Positions 52,442 to 63,645 of a stretch of DNA of 64,000 nt are shown piece by piece; position 1 is the first letter of the stretch; each line of letters opens with the position of its first letter. A program made the translations under genes and the position numbers. Where the stretch lies: the NCBI GenBank assembly GCA_917880885.1, contig OU862923.1, forward strand, positions 28,225,770 through 28,289,769. The letters are read 5' to 3'. The notes beneath the pieces were generated by a model. The model had not been told where the DNA came from. It saw only the letters and a program-made list of their open reading frames with translations, and did no database searches. The stretch comes from Limnephilus marmoratus (taxonomy: Eukaryota > Arthropoda > Insecta > Trichoptera > Limnephilidae).

Positions 52442-53562
52442 ATTTGTGAGAATTAACGTTGTGAGTTGGCCATAGTTGCGATGAACTTTAGTGTGCAATT
52501 TGCATAGCGCCAGACCTCGCTTAAGAGTTTTTGCTGCTCTATGATTGCAGATTTACACTCTGAGCATTTTTTTCAATCATATTTATAAATTAAAGAAAAA
52601 AACGGCATACTTCCTGTAAAACTTGAATATTACATTCTAATTAATTTTTCAATTGCTTTGTTATGTACAAATTTATTACTTTTTTGATTAATTTGTACGA
52701 TTTTTCACATATATGAGTTAGTTTTGAAACAAGTATCGGGAGCGCATAACGCAGAGGAGATATACTCTTACCGACTCCGACTCCGGCTAGTAACAGAAAC
52801 CTGGTCCCACACTTCCACACACAAGTCCTGATTCCCATCTCTCACACAGGTTCCTCTCATAGAAAACTTATAACCTATCACAGCTTCCCATCACGATCTT
52901 TGAATTCATTCTCTGGCTCGCTCCGACACGTGCCGGCCCCATCGCCCGTCTCCCTCGCGTGGCAGGTGCCTTTGATAGCCCCAGATGAATAAATTTCATC
53001 ATTTTCAATATCTGACTTTTTAAAATGCGAATATATTCCCGCGCCTCACGCAAAAACCTTCCATCCTCGTCCGGGAAATCACCCGGAGCTTTTTCGGCGA
53101 AATGTGTTTCAGATATTCGGAGCTTTATTGGAAAATGCCTCGGAGATTTCATAACATATTTGATGCGAAGGTTTCCTTTGTATCATGTTTTATCTCTTAA
53201 GGCCGCCAGATATTTTCATCATTAGGAAAGTGAATCTCAAATAAAAGGACTATATTGATGTTTCGGATCTTTCTTTTGTCAGCTTGGGATATAAATAATA
53301 TACGCAATATTTTACGTAACGTCAAAAGTGTCTAAAATACTTACATGATATACTGTTGAAATTTTTAGGGTCTCATTAATTTATGAATTGTCAGGTTTAC
53401 TTGCGCAGACTCGTAAAAAATTAAGGGATAGTTTATTTTATGATTTGTGCAGCTGAATTTTTTTATATAAAATTGTAGTACTTATTTGACAGTTCAGATT
53501 ATTTGTTGTACCTTGCCACATTGTGACATTGGCCGTATTGTGACAATGACAGTAAATAATTA
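52442..53562. other. No recognisable gene
   Basis: A GC-richer patch at 52900-53110 has short frames on both strands without known motifs. It may be single-copy DNA. The rest is AT-rich. Confidence 0.4.
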
Positions 53563-54250
53563 TTAAGAGGGCATTACCAGAGAAAACCAGAAATATGTCT
53601 TTTTCAAATCAGATTTTAGACGTATTTACTCTTTTCCACAAAAAATTATAAATGGATTTCGAAAGATTGTTCTTTAATCTAGCATTCGCATGTAATAAAT
53701 TTTTAATTTTTAGTATAATAAGGTTATTCCATAGGTCGTTGGCAGATTTGTTAAATTTTCAAAAAAGATTTTGTATTATACCACACCCATTTCAAATAAT
53801 ATAATCATGCAGTAGAATAAATCAATACATTATCTAGCAAACTCATGTTTTAGAATTTTAATTTTAGTTTCAATAAAATCATTAAAAAATATGTACGTAC
53901 ATGTGTTTCTTGACGAAAATTGGTCCATTTGTGTATTTATTTGCGCACTTACAAACTAATATATTTCAGATTTTTTTAACATTCTTATTAAATTTAAACA
54001 TTATTGAAAAATGATAAATACTTATAATCAACAAATAATTACAAAAAGTACATTATTTTTATAGTTTTATCATCACGTCTTTCAGCATTTTTGGATGAAG
54101 GTATAAATGAAAGATAATAATGAATTATAATTTTAAAATGCTGGTACGGAGAATAATTACTCTTTCTCATTGTAACCGCCCTGCACGATCGTAAGAACAA
54201 CCTTCGACGAAACGTGGATTTTCGTCCGCTGGCTGGTTAAACGCTCTTAA
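53563..54250. mobile_element. MITE with TTAA ends, family T, inverted copy (T2)
   Basis: It begins 'ttaagagggcattaccagag' and ends 'ccagcggacgaaaa' inverse ('ggctggttaaacgctcttaa'). It is the inverted counterpart of 42736-43393. 688 bp, non-coding. Confidence 0.7.
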
Positions 54251-54460
54251 TTTCAAGTTACAACGAAATATCACAAATTCGTATTTTAGAACCGTTGTTG
54301 TATTAAAATAATAAACGCACTTTTGAAAAACCTTACAAATGTATGCCATGTAGGTGATTTGGACCAATATTTATTTTTTATGTGACACCTCAAAATAATT
54401 ATCGTGGCTAGTGTTAATTGAAGTATCGAATCGGGAACGTTGTGGCCTCGAATACATTTC

Positions 54461-54930
54461 TTTTACAAGCTACTAGCCGGTTAGTTTGAAAGCGGGAAAA
54501 TCAGCGAGTGCGATTGTGATGATGACACATAAAACGTTTACTCAGTAGCGAACTAGCTTGAGAAAAGCTGAACTAAAATAATGACGCACGCGCGAACCAA
54601 TACTGTCGACATTTTGTAGAAAACTGAGATATTTGCAGTTAGCTCACCGCTATTAGCTATTTGCCGGTTACTACTTTACAGATTATACAACGAATAATCC
54701 AGATAAAGCAGTGGTTTAACAGTTACGAAATCAGCTGTTCGAGGGCCGCCATTTTCCCATCCGCCGTACACGCTAGCGAGCAGCGGGCAAAGTTGACCCC
54801 TTTCAATTTTTTTTCGAGGGTTGTTCACAATCTGCTAGTTAGCTAGTAATACCATTACACTGAGCGAGTTTACTAGAAGATAGTGAATTCAGCGGCTGGT
54901 AGCGTGTAAACTCGCTCAATGTCATCGAGG
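54461..54930. mobile_element. TIR MITE family Q, diverged copy (Q3)
   Basis: 'acaagctactagccggttag', 'atcagctgttcgagggccgc', 'gttgttcacaatctgctagt' and 'actgagcgagtttactag' match Q1 in the same orientation. The left terminus has decayed. Confidence 0.6.
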
Positions 54931-55009
54931 AAAGGGGAGAGGTATTTGATACTGACACGAGAGATTGAGATGAAAATATATTCGCGGACTAATCCAAATA
55001 GGTAAGCAG

Positions 55010-55947
55010 ATTCACCATTATAAGATGACATATATATTTTATAGACTTAAGGAAGTACTAAACATTGAAAAATTGAAAATGATCTACTTTTCCCTAGTGC
55101 AATCATCAATCACTTATGGCATTATAGGATGGGGTGGTGCACTTGATACATTTATTAAGCCTCTACAAATAATTCAAAAACACATAATTAAAGTCATATA
55201 TAACAAAAATAAAACATTCTCGACCAACTTATTATATAAAGAAACTAAAATATTTAATATACGTAAATTATTTATATTACAAACTTTGAAATATGTATAA
55301 AAATAAAAATAATTTCGAAATAAATGAAAACAGAATGAGCAAAAGAATAAATAATATATTTTACACCCCACAAACCAATACTAAATTATTGCAGACACAT
55401 AGCAGTTTCATTGGTCCTCGTTCATTTAACCTTCTACCACTACAAACTCAAATGATAAATAAAATGATAAAATATGTAAAAGAGGTAAAATTATGGTTGA
55501 ATAATGTAGATATTGAAACGCTTTTTCTATAAACTTGTCCTTCCTTCTACAACTCACTTTCTGTAACTTTCTAAACTGAAGTACAATATGTTTTTCTGTT
55601 TATTTTTTTGTAATAATTAAAAAAAAAAAAATGAAAAATCACTATGTTTTTCTCTAAATTTTTATTTTATTTTTATAAAAGCTAAAAAAAAACCTTTCTC
55701 ACTTATTATACCTATGTAATACTAACTTTATATTTTATTTGTTTTTTAAGTCTATTTTATACTTTGCGTACTTAGAAATATAGTATTTTGTTTTAATATT
55801 ACCCACACTCAGGCAGTGCCTTAGTGGGTTTTCATTCCTTGTTCATGTGTTATTATATATTATGTTATTATATACTATTTGCTATTATACATTATATGTA
55901 CAAAGAAATGGAAATAAATAAAGTTTAAAAAAAAAAAAAAAAAAAAA
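55010..55947 (+). pseudogene. 5'-truncated LINE with poly(A), RT C-terminal region (K3)
   Basis: 'LVQSSITYGIIGWGGALDTF', 'LQIIQKHIIKVIYNKNKTF' and 'IRKLFILQTLKYV' end in a stop. A second frame continues 'NNIFYTPQTNTKLLQTHS' and 'GPRSFNLLPLQTQMI', the end of ORF2. One frameshift near 55298 separates them. The 3' UTR has the stem 'acccacactcaggcagtgcc' / 'agtgggtt', then AATAAA and 23 A. It is related to K4. Confidence 0.8.
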
Positions 55948-56034
55948 GATCCTCGGGTACAAGATGATTCATATTAGCTTTCTATAGTTTTGGTCAAAAT
56001 GTGACCGGTTAAATTAATCCTATCATAGTCCTTG

Positions 56035-56664
56035 AAAAATTTGATTTCGGAATCCTCGCCACTTTTAGGTAGGGATTTAAAAATACTTTAGAAGCTTTTT
56101 TAGAAAGTTTGGAGAAGGTATTTGAGAGTTGTTATTTACAGGTTGATTTCCACATTGTTTATTATAATAAAAAAGAAATTTAAAATCGATTTTACGGAAC
56201 CAAGCGACGTAGACTCCAAGTACTCCATTCGCTACCGCAGTGGGGCATTAACTAAAACAAAATGCACATAGTCTTTATGCGGACGGCGTTAAGTTTAATT
56301 CTTAATTCCAAATTCGTTAAACGCCGCCATTTTGACTCATGCCGAAAAAACATCGCGAAAATGCACTATTTTGTTAAATTCTGTCACAAATATTGAAAGA
56401 ACATGATTTGCCACGTTATATCATAAAATTTTATCCGAAAATGGATTCATTAGTAGGAGTATTTTTTATAGCCCGATAACTTATTTTTTCCAGACTTTTA
56501 CGAAGGCTTTTATTAAAAAAATACTTAATTATTTCCAAGGTCAAGATGTATTCTACTCGCAGTATTTAAATTGTAGCATCTACAATATTTCTAAGCGATC
56601 AAATTTTCAAACCAAAAAACAATATTTGTACGGTTTTGCAATAATTCGCAAGGCTTATCTTAAT
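56035..56664 (+). repeat. Interspersed ~700-bp repeat, family G (G3)
   Basis: 'ggagaaggtatttgagagtt', 'acaggttgatttcc', 'catagtctttatgcggacgg', 'ataaaattttatccgaaa' and 'gatcaaattttcaaaccaaa' match G1 (inverted) and G2. The sequence after it up to 57025 holds nothing recognised. Confidence 0.65.
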
Positions 56665-57024
56665 TAAGATGAGCCTCGATCGCACCTCCGTAAAAGTTTT
56701 AGTAAAGGATCTTATAATGGTGAAACTATTCTACGAACCTATATAACACCATCTGCGAAAGGGTGTTTTGCAGCCATTTCTGTTTGTAATTTTGAGATCT
56801 TTTCGAAACGTCTTTTCCATCGTAGATCATCAAAATACCCTTTAAAAGCCGATAACTGTTTGTATTTTTTAGTATTTTGTTCCTACCCAGACATTGCGAG
56901 TTCAATTCATCGACTGGCTAATTTGCCGTCACGGCACAAGCGACATTTCTGCTTACTATGTTGGTAGTAGAAGATTTGCAAATATTGTCATGTTATTCGA
57001 AGAAAAAATGTTAAAAACATACTA

Positions 57025-57826
57025 GTACCTACAATATAAGAAATATCGAAAGAGTGCAGCACAAATTTTTAAGATTTATTAACTTCAAGTTACACATACC
57101 TATTCAACACATTAACTACACATCTTTACTAAACATACTTAAATTGCATTCCCTAGAAAACAGAAGAAAAATAAACGATCTAACTTTTTTGTTTAAAATT
57201 ATTCACTCCGAATTAGATTGTTGCGAACTTCTGCATCTCATTGATTTTAAAGTACCTACTCGAGAAACAAGGCAAAACATATTATTCTGCAACAATAATT
57301 CTGTAACCAACTACCACACACATGCACCAATTTCACGATTGCACACACTAGGGAACAAATTTACCTCAAATATCGATGTATTCAATACAAGTTTACCTTT
57401 GTTCAAGAAATATCTGAACAATATTTTTATGTAGAATATTTTGATATCTAAGGAGCATCACATAGGATCTATTGCATATATTTGTGTATTTCTATAAATC
57501 TACAATATAAAAACCTATTACCGTTTTCTTTCTATGTATCTTGCATTTTGTCATGTATTTTTCATCACATTTAGTCACCTGTAAATTTTGTAATTACTAA
57601 CACACCTACAAGTTTATTTCTATGCCATTTATAACTTAGAAACTTTCTCTTTTATTGTAATGCACTATCTTTCCTTAAATTTATCTGTATACCTACCTTT
57701 CATATGATGTTTACTAGTTATATTTTTATAGTTTATCTTTTTTTATTTAAAAACTCTCTCTGTATTATAAACTTGTCATGTAAAAGCCCATCAGGGCGTT
57801 GAAAATTAATAAATAAATAAATAAAG
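57025..57826 (+). pseudogene. 5'-truncated LINE: ORF2 C-terminus and 3' UTR (K2)
   Basis: The frame contains 'RVQHKFLRFINFKLHIP', 'HSLENRRKINDLTFLFKII' and 'LDCCELLHLIDFKVPTRETR', and ends at 57434. This is the conserved end of a CR1/Jockey-like ORF2 with about 127 intact codons. The 3' UTR carries 'taaaagcccatcagggcgtt' and then (aataa)n. It is the same family as K1. Confidence 0.8.
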
Positions 57827-58560
57827 AAATATATCGAAGACTGTCAGGAAAATAAATAAATGGAGACATATACTACAGTCTTGGAGACACCCACACTATT
57901 AGAAGAAGGAATAAGGAAGCCAGTTACATTACACGAACGTCTAAACCACATTGGGGGTTTGGGGGTGAGATTTACAACTACCAGGGTGGGGGGGTTCACT
58001 TAGTCCCTACATACTGTACTGTACGAGTACATTTTGTATTTTAACTACAGACAAACGTACGGGGGGTGTTTCCATTATATTTCAGGAATAAGAAATTTGC
58101 ATGTCAGGATTCATTTTGAAGTTTTAAAAATTTATTTATTTTTAATATTCATAGAAAAACTTTTGAGATAAGGTACCTGTGCAAATGTCCAAGATTTTTC
58201 AAATAAAGAGATGAGAAATCAGTACTCTAAGATGGACCTCATTACATATTTAATTATATTCAATAGAATAGAACGCCATTCTCATAATTTTGTCCAAATA
58301 ATTTAAAAGCTCAAAATATATCATTTAAAAGCACACATCACAAAAAAAAATGTGATGCCATTAAACATACAATATATGTATATCACCAACGGCACCAACA
58401 CAACATAACCTTCATTTATGTTTTGAGGTTGTGTTATTTTAATTAAGATTATATTGAGTTTTATTTCAATAAAATTTAGATGAATTTTCATTAAATAATG
58501 TACTATTTTATGTTAGGTGCTTTTCTAGATAAGCTATTAGAAATTTTGAAAAACTACAAA
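57827..58560. other. No recognisable gene
   Basis: A G-rich stretch at 57950-57995. A short hairpin 'catcacaaaaaaaaatgtg' lies near 58336. Nothing else is identified. Confidence 0.4.
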
Positions 58561-58574
58561 CAGAGTGAAAGGGA

Positions 58575-58830
58575 TTTTCGTTATTTATTTTTGGGGTGTT
58601 ATGCCGTGTTGCGCTATCTCCTTCTTTAGCCAACATTTCGGGCGGCGTTGCAGTGTCCATCATCAGGGCAGATCCGGTAGATGTGTACCGCATCTGCCGG
58701 ATGTGCCATGATGATGGACACTGCAACGCTGTCCGAAACGTTGGCTAAAGAAGAAGGTAGCGCAACACGGCATAACACCCCAAAAACAAATAACGAAAAT
58801 ACTTTTGGCCGTGAAAATCTTAAAACGTAT
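58575..58830 (+). mobile_element. Palindromic retroposon candidate, family P (P6)
   Basis: It starts 'ttttcgttatttatttttgg'. Arms meet near 'gatgtgtaccgcatc'. The return arm includes 'acgctgtccgaaacgttgg' and 'cataacaccccaaaaac'. The tail is 'cttttggccgtgaaaatctt' with end acgtat. The 14-bp duplication cagagtgaaaggga is at 58561-58574 and 58831-58844 (its first C is shared with the element end). Confidence 0.9.
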
Positions 58831-58844
58831 CAGAGTGAAAGGGA

Positions 58845-59677
58845 GTTTATTTATGTGTACATATGAAACAAACAAACCGTTGGTAGGAATTTTTGAGCAT
58901 TCACAGAATTAATAATATCTGGAATCGTGTTAAAAGCACTGACTTTGGGAAGTTGGGACCCTTCCATATGATATCCATTCAGAAAAAAAATATACATAAA
59001 AACACCAGTCACGCTTTACTTCATTAAATTTTCAGAATAAAAAATAATAGTCTGTGTCTTTTATGTGTAAAGTGGTCAAATTTGTAGATAAATCAGTTTT
59101 TATCGAATTTTCAACTCAACGACTGTTGATTTTTCACAAGCTGACAGTAAACCTTCCACAAGGGTGCAATGCACCCTTTCTACCCCCCCAGTTCCTGCAA
59201 GAGTTAAACGCCCCCGTCTCTAACAAGTCTCCTGCAATTGTTTTTACTGCCCTCTTTTTTATACTCGAAGCAATTTCAATTTTAGAGTTTTACTCCCTTT
59301 GCGGGCAAAGTGCTTCGGAAGACTGAACTAAATCGTACGGTACTATGGAATGAGAATTCCGCCAGAAAAAGGGATTATACGCTAAACAAAATAATGCAGA
59401 AGGAAAATATCTCTTCAAAGGGAAAGCAATAATGGTTGAATAGTAAAAGAAACAGATTTTTAAGGGGATTAGTTTAAATTTCAGCAGCTGTTTCAGAGAT
59501 TTTTGAATTTTATGTTTTTTCCAAGGCAGCGTAACAAACACAGGATTAGTTATCTTTTCTCAATCTTCATATTATTGAAACAAAAAATATGGCAGCTTGC
59601 CTAATTTTTTACAATAATATCGATAATTAAAAGCTACATTGTCAAAGATGAAAATGACGTTTTGAGCTGAAAATAAG
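58845..59677. other. No recognisable gene
   Basis: The 90-codon frame at 59054-59326 and the opposing one at 59290-59541 lack known motifs. Likely single-copy intergenic or intronic DNA. Confidence 0.4.
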
Positions 59678-60095
59678 TAAAGCGTCGATGACACTGAGCT
59701 AGTTTACGAGCTACTATCTGGGAAATTCACTATCTGTTAGTAAACTCGCTCAGTGTCATCATGTTACTTGCTAACAAGCAGATTGTTGACAATCTACGAA
59801 AAAAGTTGATAGGTCATCAACTTTACTTGCCACTCGCTTATTCGTGATTGGTTTATTTATGTTTTTCAAGATGGCTGCCAATAAACAGCTGATTTCGACT
59901 ATCAAACATCACAGAATTAGTTCACGCAGGCGTCGTTATTCTTGTTACTGGCGCTAGCAGCGACCTCAGTTTCCTACGCTGCTGAGCAAATGGACAGTTT
60001 TGTGTGTCATCATGACAATCTCACTCGCCGATTTACCCGCTTTTAAACTTAGTAGATAGTAGCTTTTAAACTCGCGCAATGTAATTGACGCTTTA
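59678..60095. mobile_element. TIR MITE family Q, TA-flanked (Q2)
   Basis: 'aagcgtcgatgacactgagc' at the left is inverted relative to the right end ('aatgtaattgacgctt'). TA lies at both edges. The interior, read inverted, equals Q1, including 'aaacagctgatttcgac' and 'gcgtcgttattcttgtta'. Confidence 0.75.
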
Positions 60096-60734
60096 GGGTT
60101 AGAAATGTCTGGGACAATTACATGAATCCTGAACTCACTGTTAAGAGTATTTGCTACTAGAACGATTTGACCGTTCCAAATTGGAACAAGCAAATTAAAT
60201 TCCACATTAAATATAATTGACGCCACATTTCGGTAAAAGGTAACAATTTGGATTAAAATTTGACAAAAATGAAGTTACTAAAGTTAGAATTTCCCATCAA
60301 AATAGGCAGAGTACATATTGACATTTTCAGGAGAGTGGCGTAGAAGAAACTTTTAACGTTCTGAATGGGTAGGTGCTTTTTAACCTCTCCAACGCACTAT
60401 AAAAACAACACATGAATAAATTTATTATCATTCGCTTAAAATGACGAAACATTTATGTAGGTAAGTATTACATAAGTTAACCTTCGCCGTAAATCTTAAG
60501 GGTTCATGCGACCATATTTGGGATTGTCTGCAGTACATTTATTCCTAATAAAAACATCCCCGTGTTAAAAGTGGCGGCGGATAAGGGCACATCTCGGTAG
60601 TCCCGGGTTCCGGTGTGTGGGTATGACGGCGGGGTCACCCCTGAAGGTTGTGGCACGTTTTGTTAGGTGAAGAGGGCGCCATCTCGTACTCATATCATTC
60701 CATAAAAAGGGCATTGACAACCTTGTGATTTTAG
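60096..60734. other. No recognisable gene
   Basis: AT-rich with a GC-richer stretch at 60570-60690 ('gtagtcccgggttccgg'), nothing assigned. Confidence 0.4.
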
Positions 60735-61350
60735 TACTTTGGTGCTTTTTTCTGTCTATTTGAACTACTCAAATCCAACTTATAACAGCTACCTACATAA
60801 CAACGAGGAACGATTCCAAAGGTTTAATTTTACAACCCTGGAAAAAAGAAAACAATTTGCTGACGTAATCTGTTTACACAAAATTATTCACGATAAGCTT
60901 GAAACCACCCACTGTCTAAGCAATATTCACACTAAAGTCCGAATAGACGTAATTTAAGGGGTCGTTATTCCATCTTAAATTATTTAATAAAATATCGCCT
61001 ACTGTTCAATCCGATCGAATGTGTCATCTGCATAATACTATTGAATGTGACTATATATACACAAACAGCAAATTAGCAACCTACAATTAGCAACATGACA
61101 GTTATATTTTAACTCGAACGGTTATTCACTTTTTAGATCACATTTTATATTTTTCATATATGTTTTTATAGTTATGATTATATCTTGTTATTTCTAATTA
61201 TTGTTAACACCTCTACATAGAGAAAAACAAATCTTAATCTGTGTGTTCTGTGAACATTTTTAAGTGGATTATTAACATTTAGGCTCTTTACAATGTTGAT
61301 CTTATAATTGTTTCATGTTAATACCTACTCCAAAACAATAAATAAATAAC
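60735..61350 (+). pseudogene. 5'-truncated LINE: ORF2 C-terminus and 3' UTR (K5)
   Basis: 'RFNFTTLEKRKQFADVICLH' and 'IIHDKLETTHCLSNI' form the same C-terminal region as K2 but of a different family. A stop at 60957 interrupts it; later codons are readable in shifted frames. The tail is 'caataaataaataacaata'. Confidence 0.65.
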
Positions 61351-61689
61351 AATAATTTTAGCATAGATATTTGAACATCTCGTTCTTCTCAAAGTTCTTT
61401 TAGTGTGGTGTATAAAAATAATTTTTCAGACGCTTACCTTAAACGCCACAACAACGCAAGCTATTAATTGCATCGTTGCATACGTAGTTAATAATTCTTT
61501 CTGATGGTCATACCGATGTCATTGAGTTTTATCCAACAATTTTTTAAGATTCAGTACTTTTTATTTCCAAAAAAAAATCTTTTTATAGTCTCAGCCGCAT
61601 GTTATCCACGAAGCGTTGTCTTGTCGCACAAAAAAATTGGTACAAAAATTTTTTGGCTCTGTGCTCTGTAATATGTCATCGATAGTTTC

Positions 61690-62010
61690 GAGCTCAGAAC
61701 CAAATTTGTCCCAATAGACACAATTCTCATATAAATCGTTGGATCTCCCTCATTAATTACTATGGTCAGAAACATTATCTAGACGGTGTTAGAAAGAGAA
61801 AACACCACGCTTTATATTAAAATCTAAAAAATAACCATAAGAAATAAAATGTTGAAACCAAAATTTCTAATCGCAATTTGAATCTTTGGAAAATTTTTAT
61901 TAAATATTTTTACATGGCACGACAAAAAATTGAGGTGGAAACAGCGTTTATAATACATTTTTCTAATAAAACAAGTACCTACGTGTTTTTTTTTAATCAG
62001 TAATTTTAGT
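61690..62010 (+). repeat. Interspersed repeat, family H (H2)
   Basis: Counterpart of 18340-18640, with 'agacggtgttagaaagagaa' and 'cagcgtttataatacatttt'. Class unknown. The flank 61351-61689 holds nothing recognised. Confidence 0.5.
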
Positions 62011-62229
62011 TAGTGAGCCATTTTTAAAAAATTTTCATGTTTCAAAAATTATACTTTTATTTCAAATTATAAAATTTGAAAGCGTATTTCAACATCTTTC
62101 AAAAACAGTTTTTAGTTTTCGATTGTGTTCAGAAATATTCCATTTATTTGGATTTCATTGCAAAGCGGAAATGTTTTAACCTGCAGATTTCTGAAGGGTT
62201 AAATCAGCAGGTTCTTATTTCAAGCATAG

Positions 62230-62362
62230 TTTCCAAAATACCTCCAAAGTGTTCGTGAACTGTGAGTCGTGCTTTCAGTTAAACGTTATAATACTCGTAT
62301 GTATGTTTGATAAGTTAGTAAAAGCCCCGTAAAAGGGCGTAATTAAATAAATAAATAAATCA
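62230..62362 (+). mobile_element. LINE 3' UTR with terminal stem and (taaa)n tail
   Basis: 'taaaagccccgtaaaagggc' followed by 'gtaattaaataaataaataa' has the same stem-plus-tail layout as K1 and K2. No coding remnant is readable. Confidence 0.5.
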
Positions 62363-63047
62363 ATTATGACGCAGGTCTAAGAAATTAAAAATAGGTTGTT
62401 ACTAAGATCAATGATTTGCACCCCTGATACCGTATTGCGTATGAAACATTTCCACTGTACGTATGTGATGTAAGTCTTTTAACATTTAGCGGAGACACAA
62501 ACCCCGCAACCAGCAGCTGGGGCGGAGAGCGTGCCTCGGGTAACAGATGGCGCCCCAAGCAAACTATTTCTATCGGAACGATAAAAATGCACAACGATAA
62601 TATAGAATTCTTTCAGACTTATTATATTATTCCAAATAGCATCTATCTATTATACGAAATGAAATTGTGCATAAGAAAATGGATAATGGAAAAAAATGCT
62701 AATGAAATAAAATTCTTCATATTTTCTACTTGGATTCCGTTACATTTCAAATGTATTTGATATAATATTAGTAGGTATAATTTTTATAACAGCGTTTTTG
62801 ATATTTAATGATGCGATTTTAACTAACAATAATCCATGCGATCAATGTGCATTAAATGGTGTAAAGTGGTATGAATCGAAACATTAATTTGAAAGGTCTA
62901 AATCTAAACTATCTTTAATCTTTATTTTTTCCAAAATAATTCTGATAAAAACAAAAATTTATACGCGTAATAAAAGTTTAAACTAACGAGGTAAAGCAAA
63001 TACTGAATTATTTTTTCAATTCATTGTCATAACAAAAAAATACATGT
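62363..63047. other. No recognisable gene
   Basis: A GC-richer patch at 62490-62570, otherwise AT-rich; nothing assigned. Confidence 0.4.
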
Positions 63048-63388
63048 TTTTTTTTATTTAGATGAGCTCCACACAGGAGGCCCTGAGGAAAATAATTTCC
63101 CTCAGGGCCTATGTCATCTTTGGGGATGCTGTGTGGAGGGTTTTTTAAGGAAAGGAAGGAGAGGAGAGTTCTGGGAAGGAAAAGGGTTTAAGGTGTGGGT
63201 AGGAATCTGGGGTTCAGTGTGTCCTAGTCATCCGCCTCCAAGACCTAGACAAACCTCACCCCATGAACCCGGGCACCCCTGCTAAATCACCAAACGTATC
63301 GAACCACTTGGGGTGACCTGTGGCAGAGGTGTTGGTTATCCAATTAAGGTTCCCGGGGCGGCGGTACCCATTCCCGCCTCCCAAATTA
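63048..63388 (-). mobile_element. SINE-like family A, short form, complete (A8)
   Basis: On the minus strand it runs from 'aatttgggaggcgggaatgg' to 'ggagctcatctaaa' and an A-rich tail (plus-strand poly(T) at its left edge). It is the best complete short-form copy and closely resembles A1. Confidence 0.75.
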
Positions 63389-63413
63389 CATGTGTGCAGT
63401 TCGTACGCGGTAG

Positions 63414-63612
63414 AAGTGAAACCTTCAGAAAACTAAAGTAGACAAGAGTGGGGAGGCTACGAGGCACCGTACAAAGAGGATCCTATTATTCTATATCCAT
63501 TCTCTCGCATTGCAGGCTAAATCCTATAGGTGTGTGTGTTTGTCTCTATTTAGTGTCGCTTTTTCGTTTCACCGGGTTTCAAATCACAACGGTGCTAATG
63601 AAGTTTTCACTT
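63414..63612. mobile_element. TIR element, family B (B3)
   Basis: Ends are 'aagtgaaaccttcagaaaac' and the inverse of 'aagtgaaaactt'. Internal blocks 'gtagacaagagtggggag' and 'tttgtctctatttagtgtcg' match B2 but with a single internal unit. Confidence 0.6.
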
Positions 63613-63645
63613 CAAAAATAGCATTTATACATTCTTTTAAAGGCA

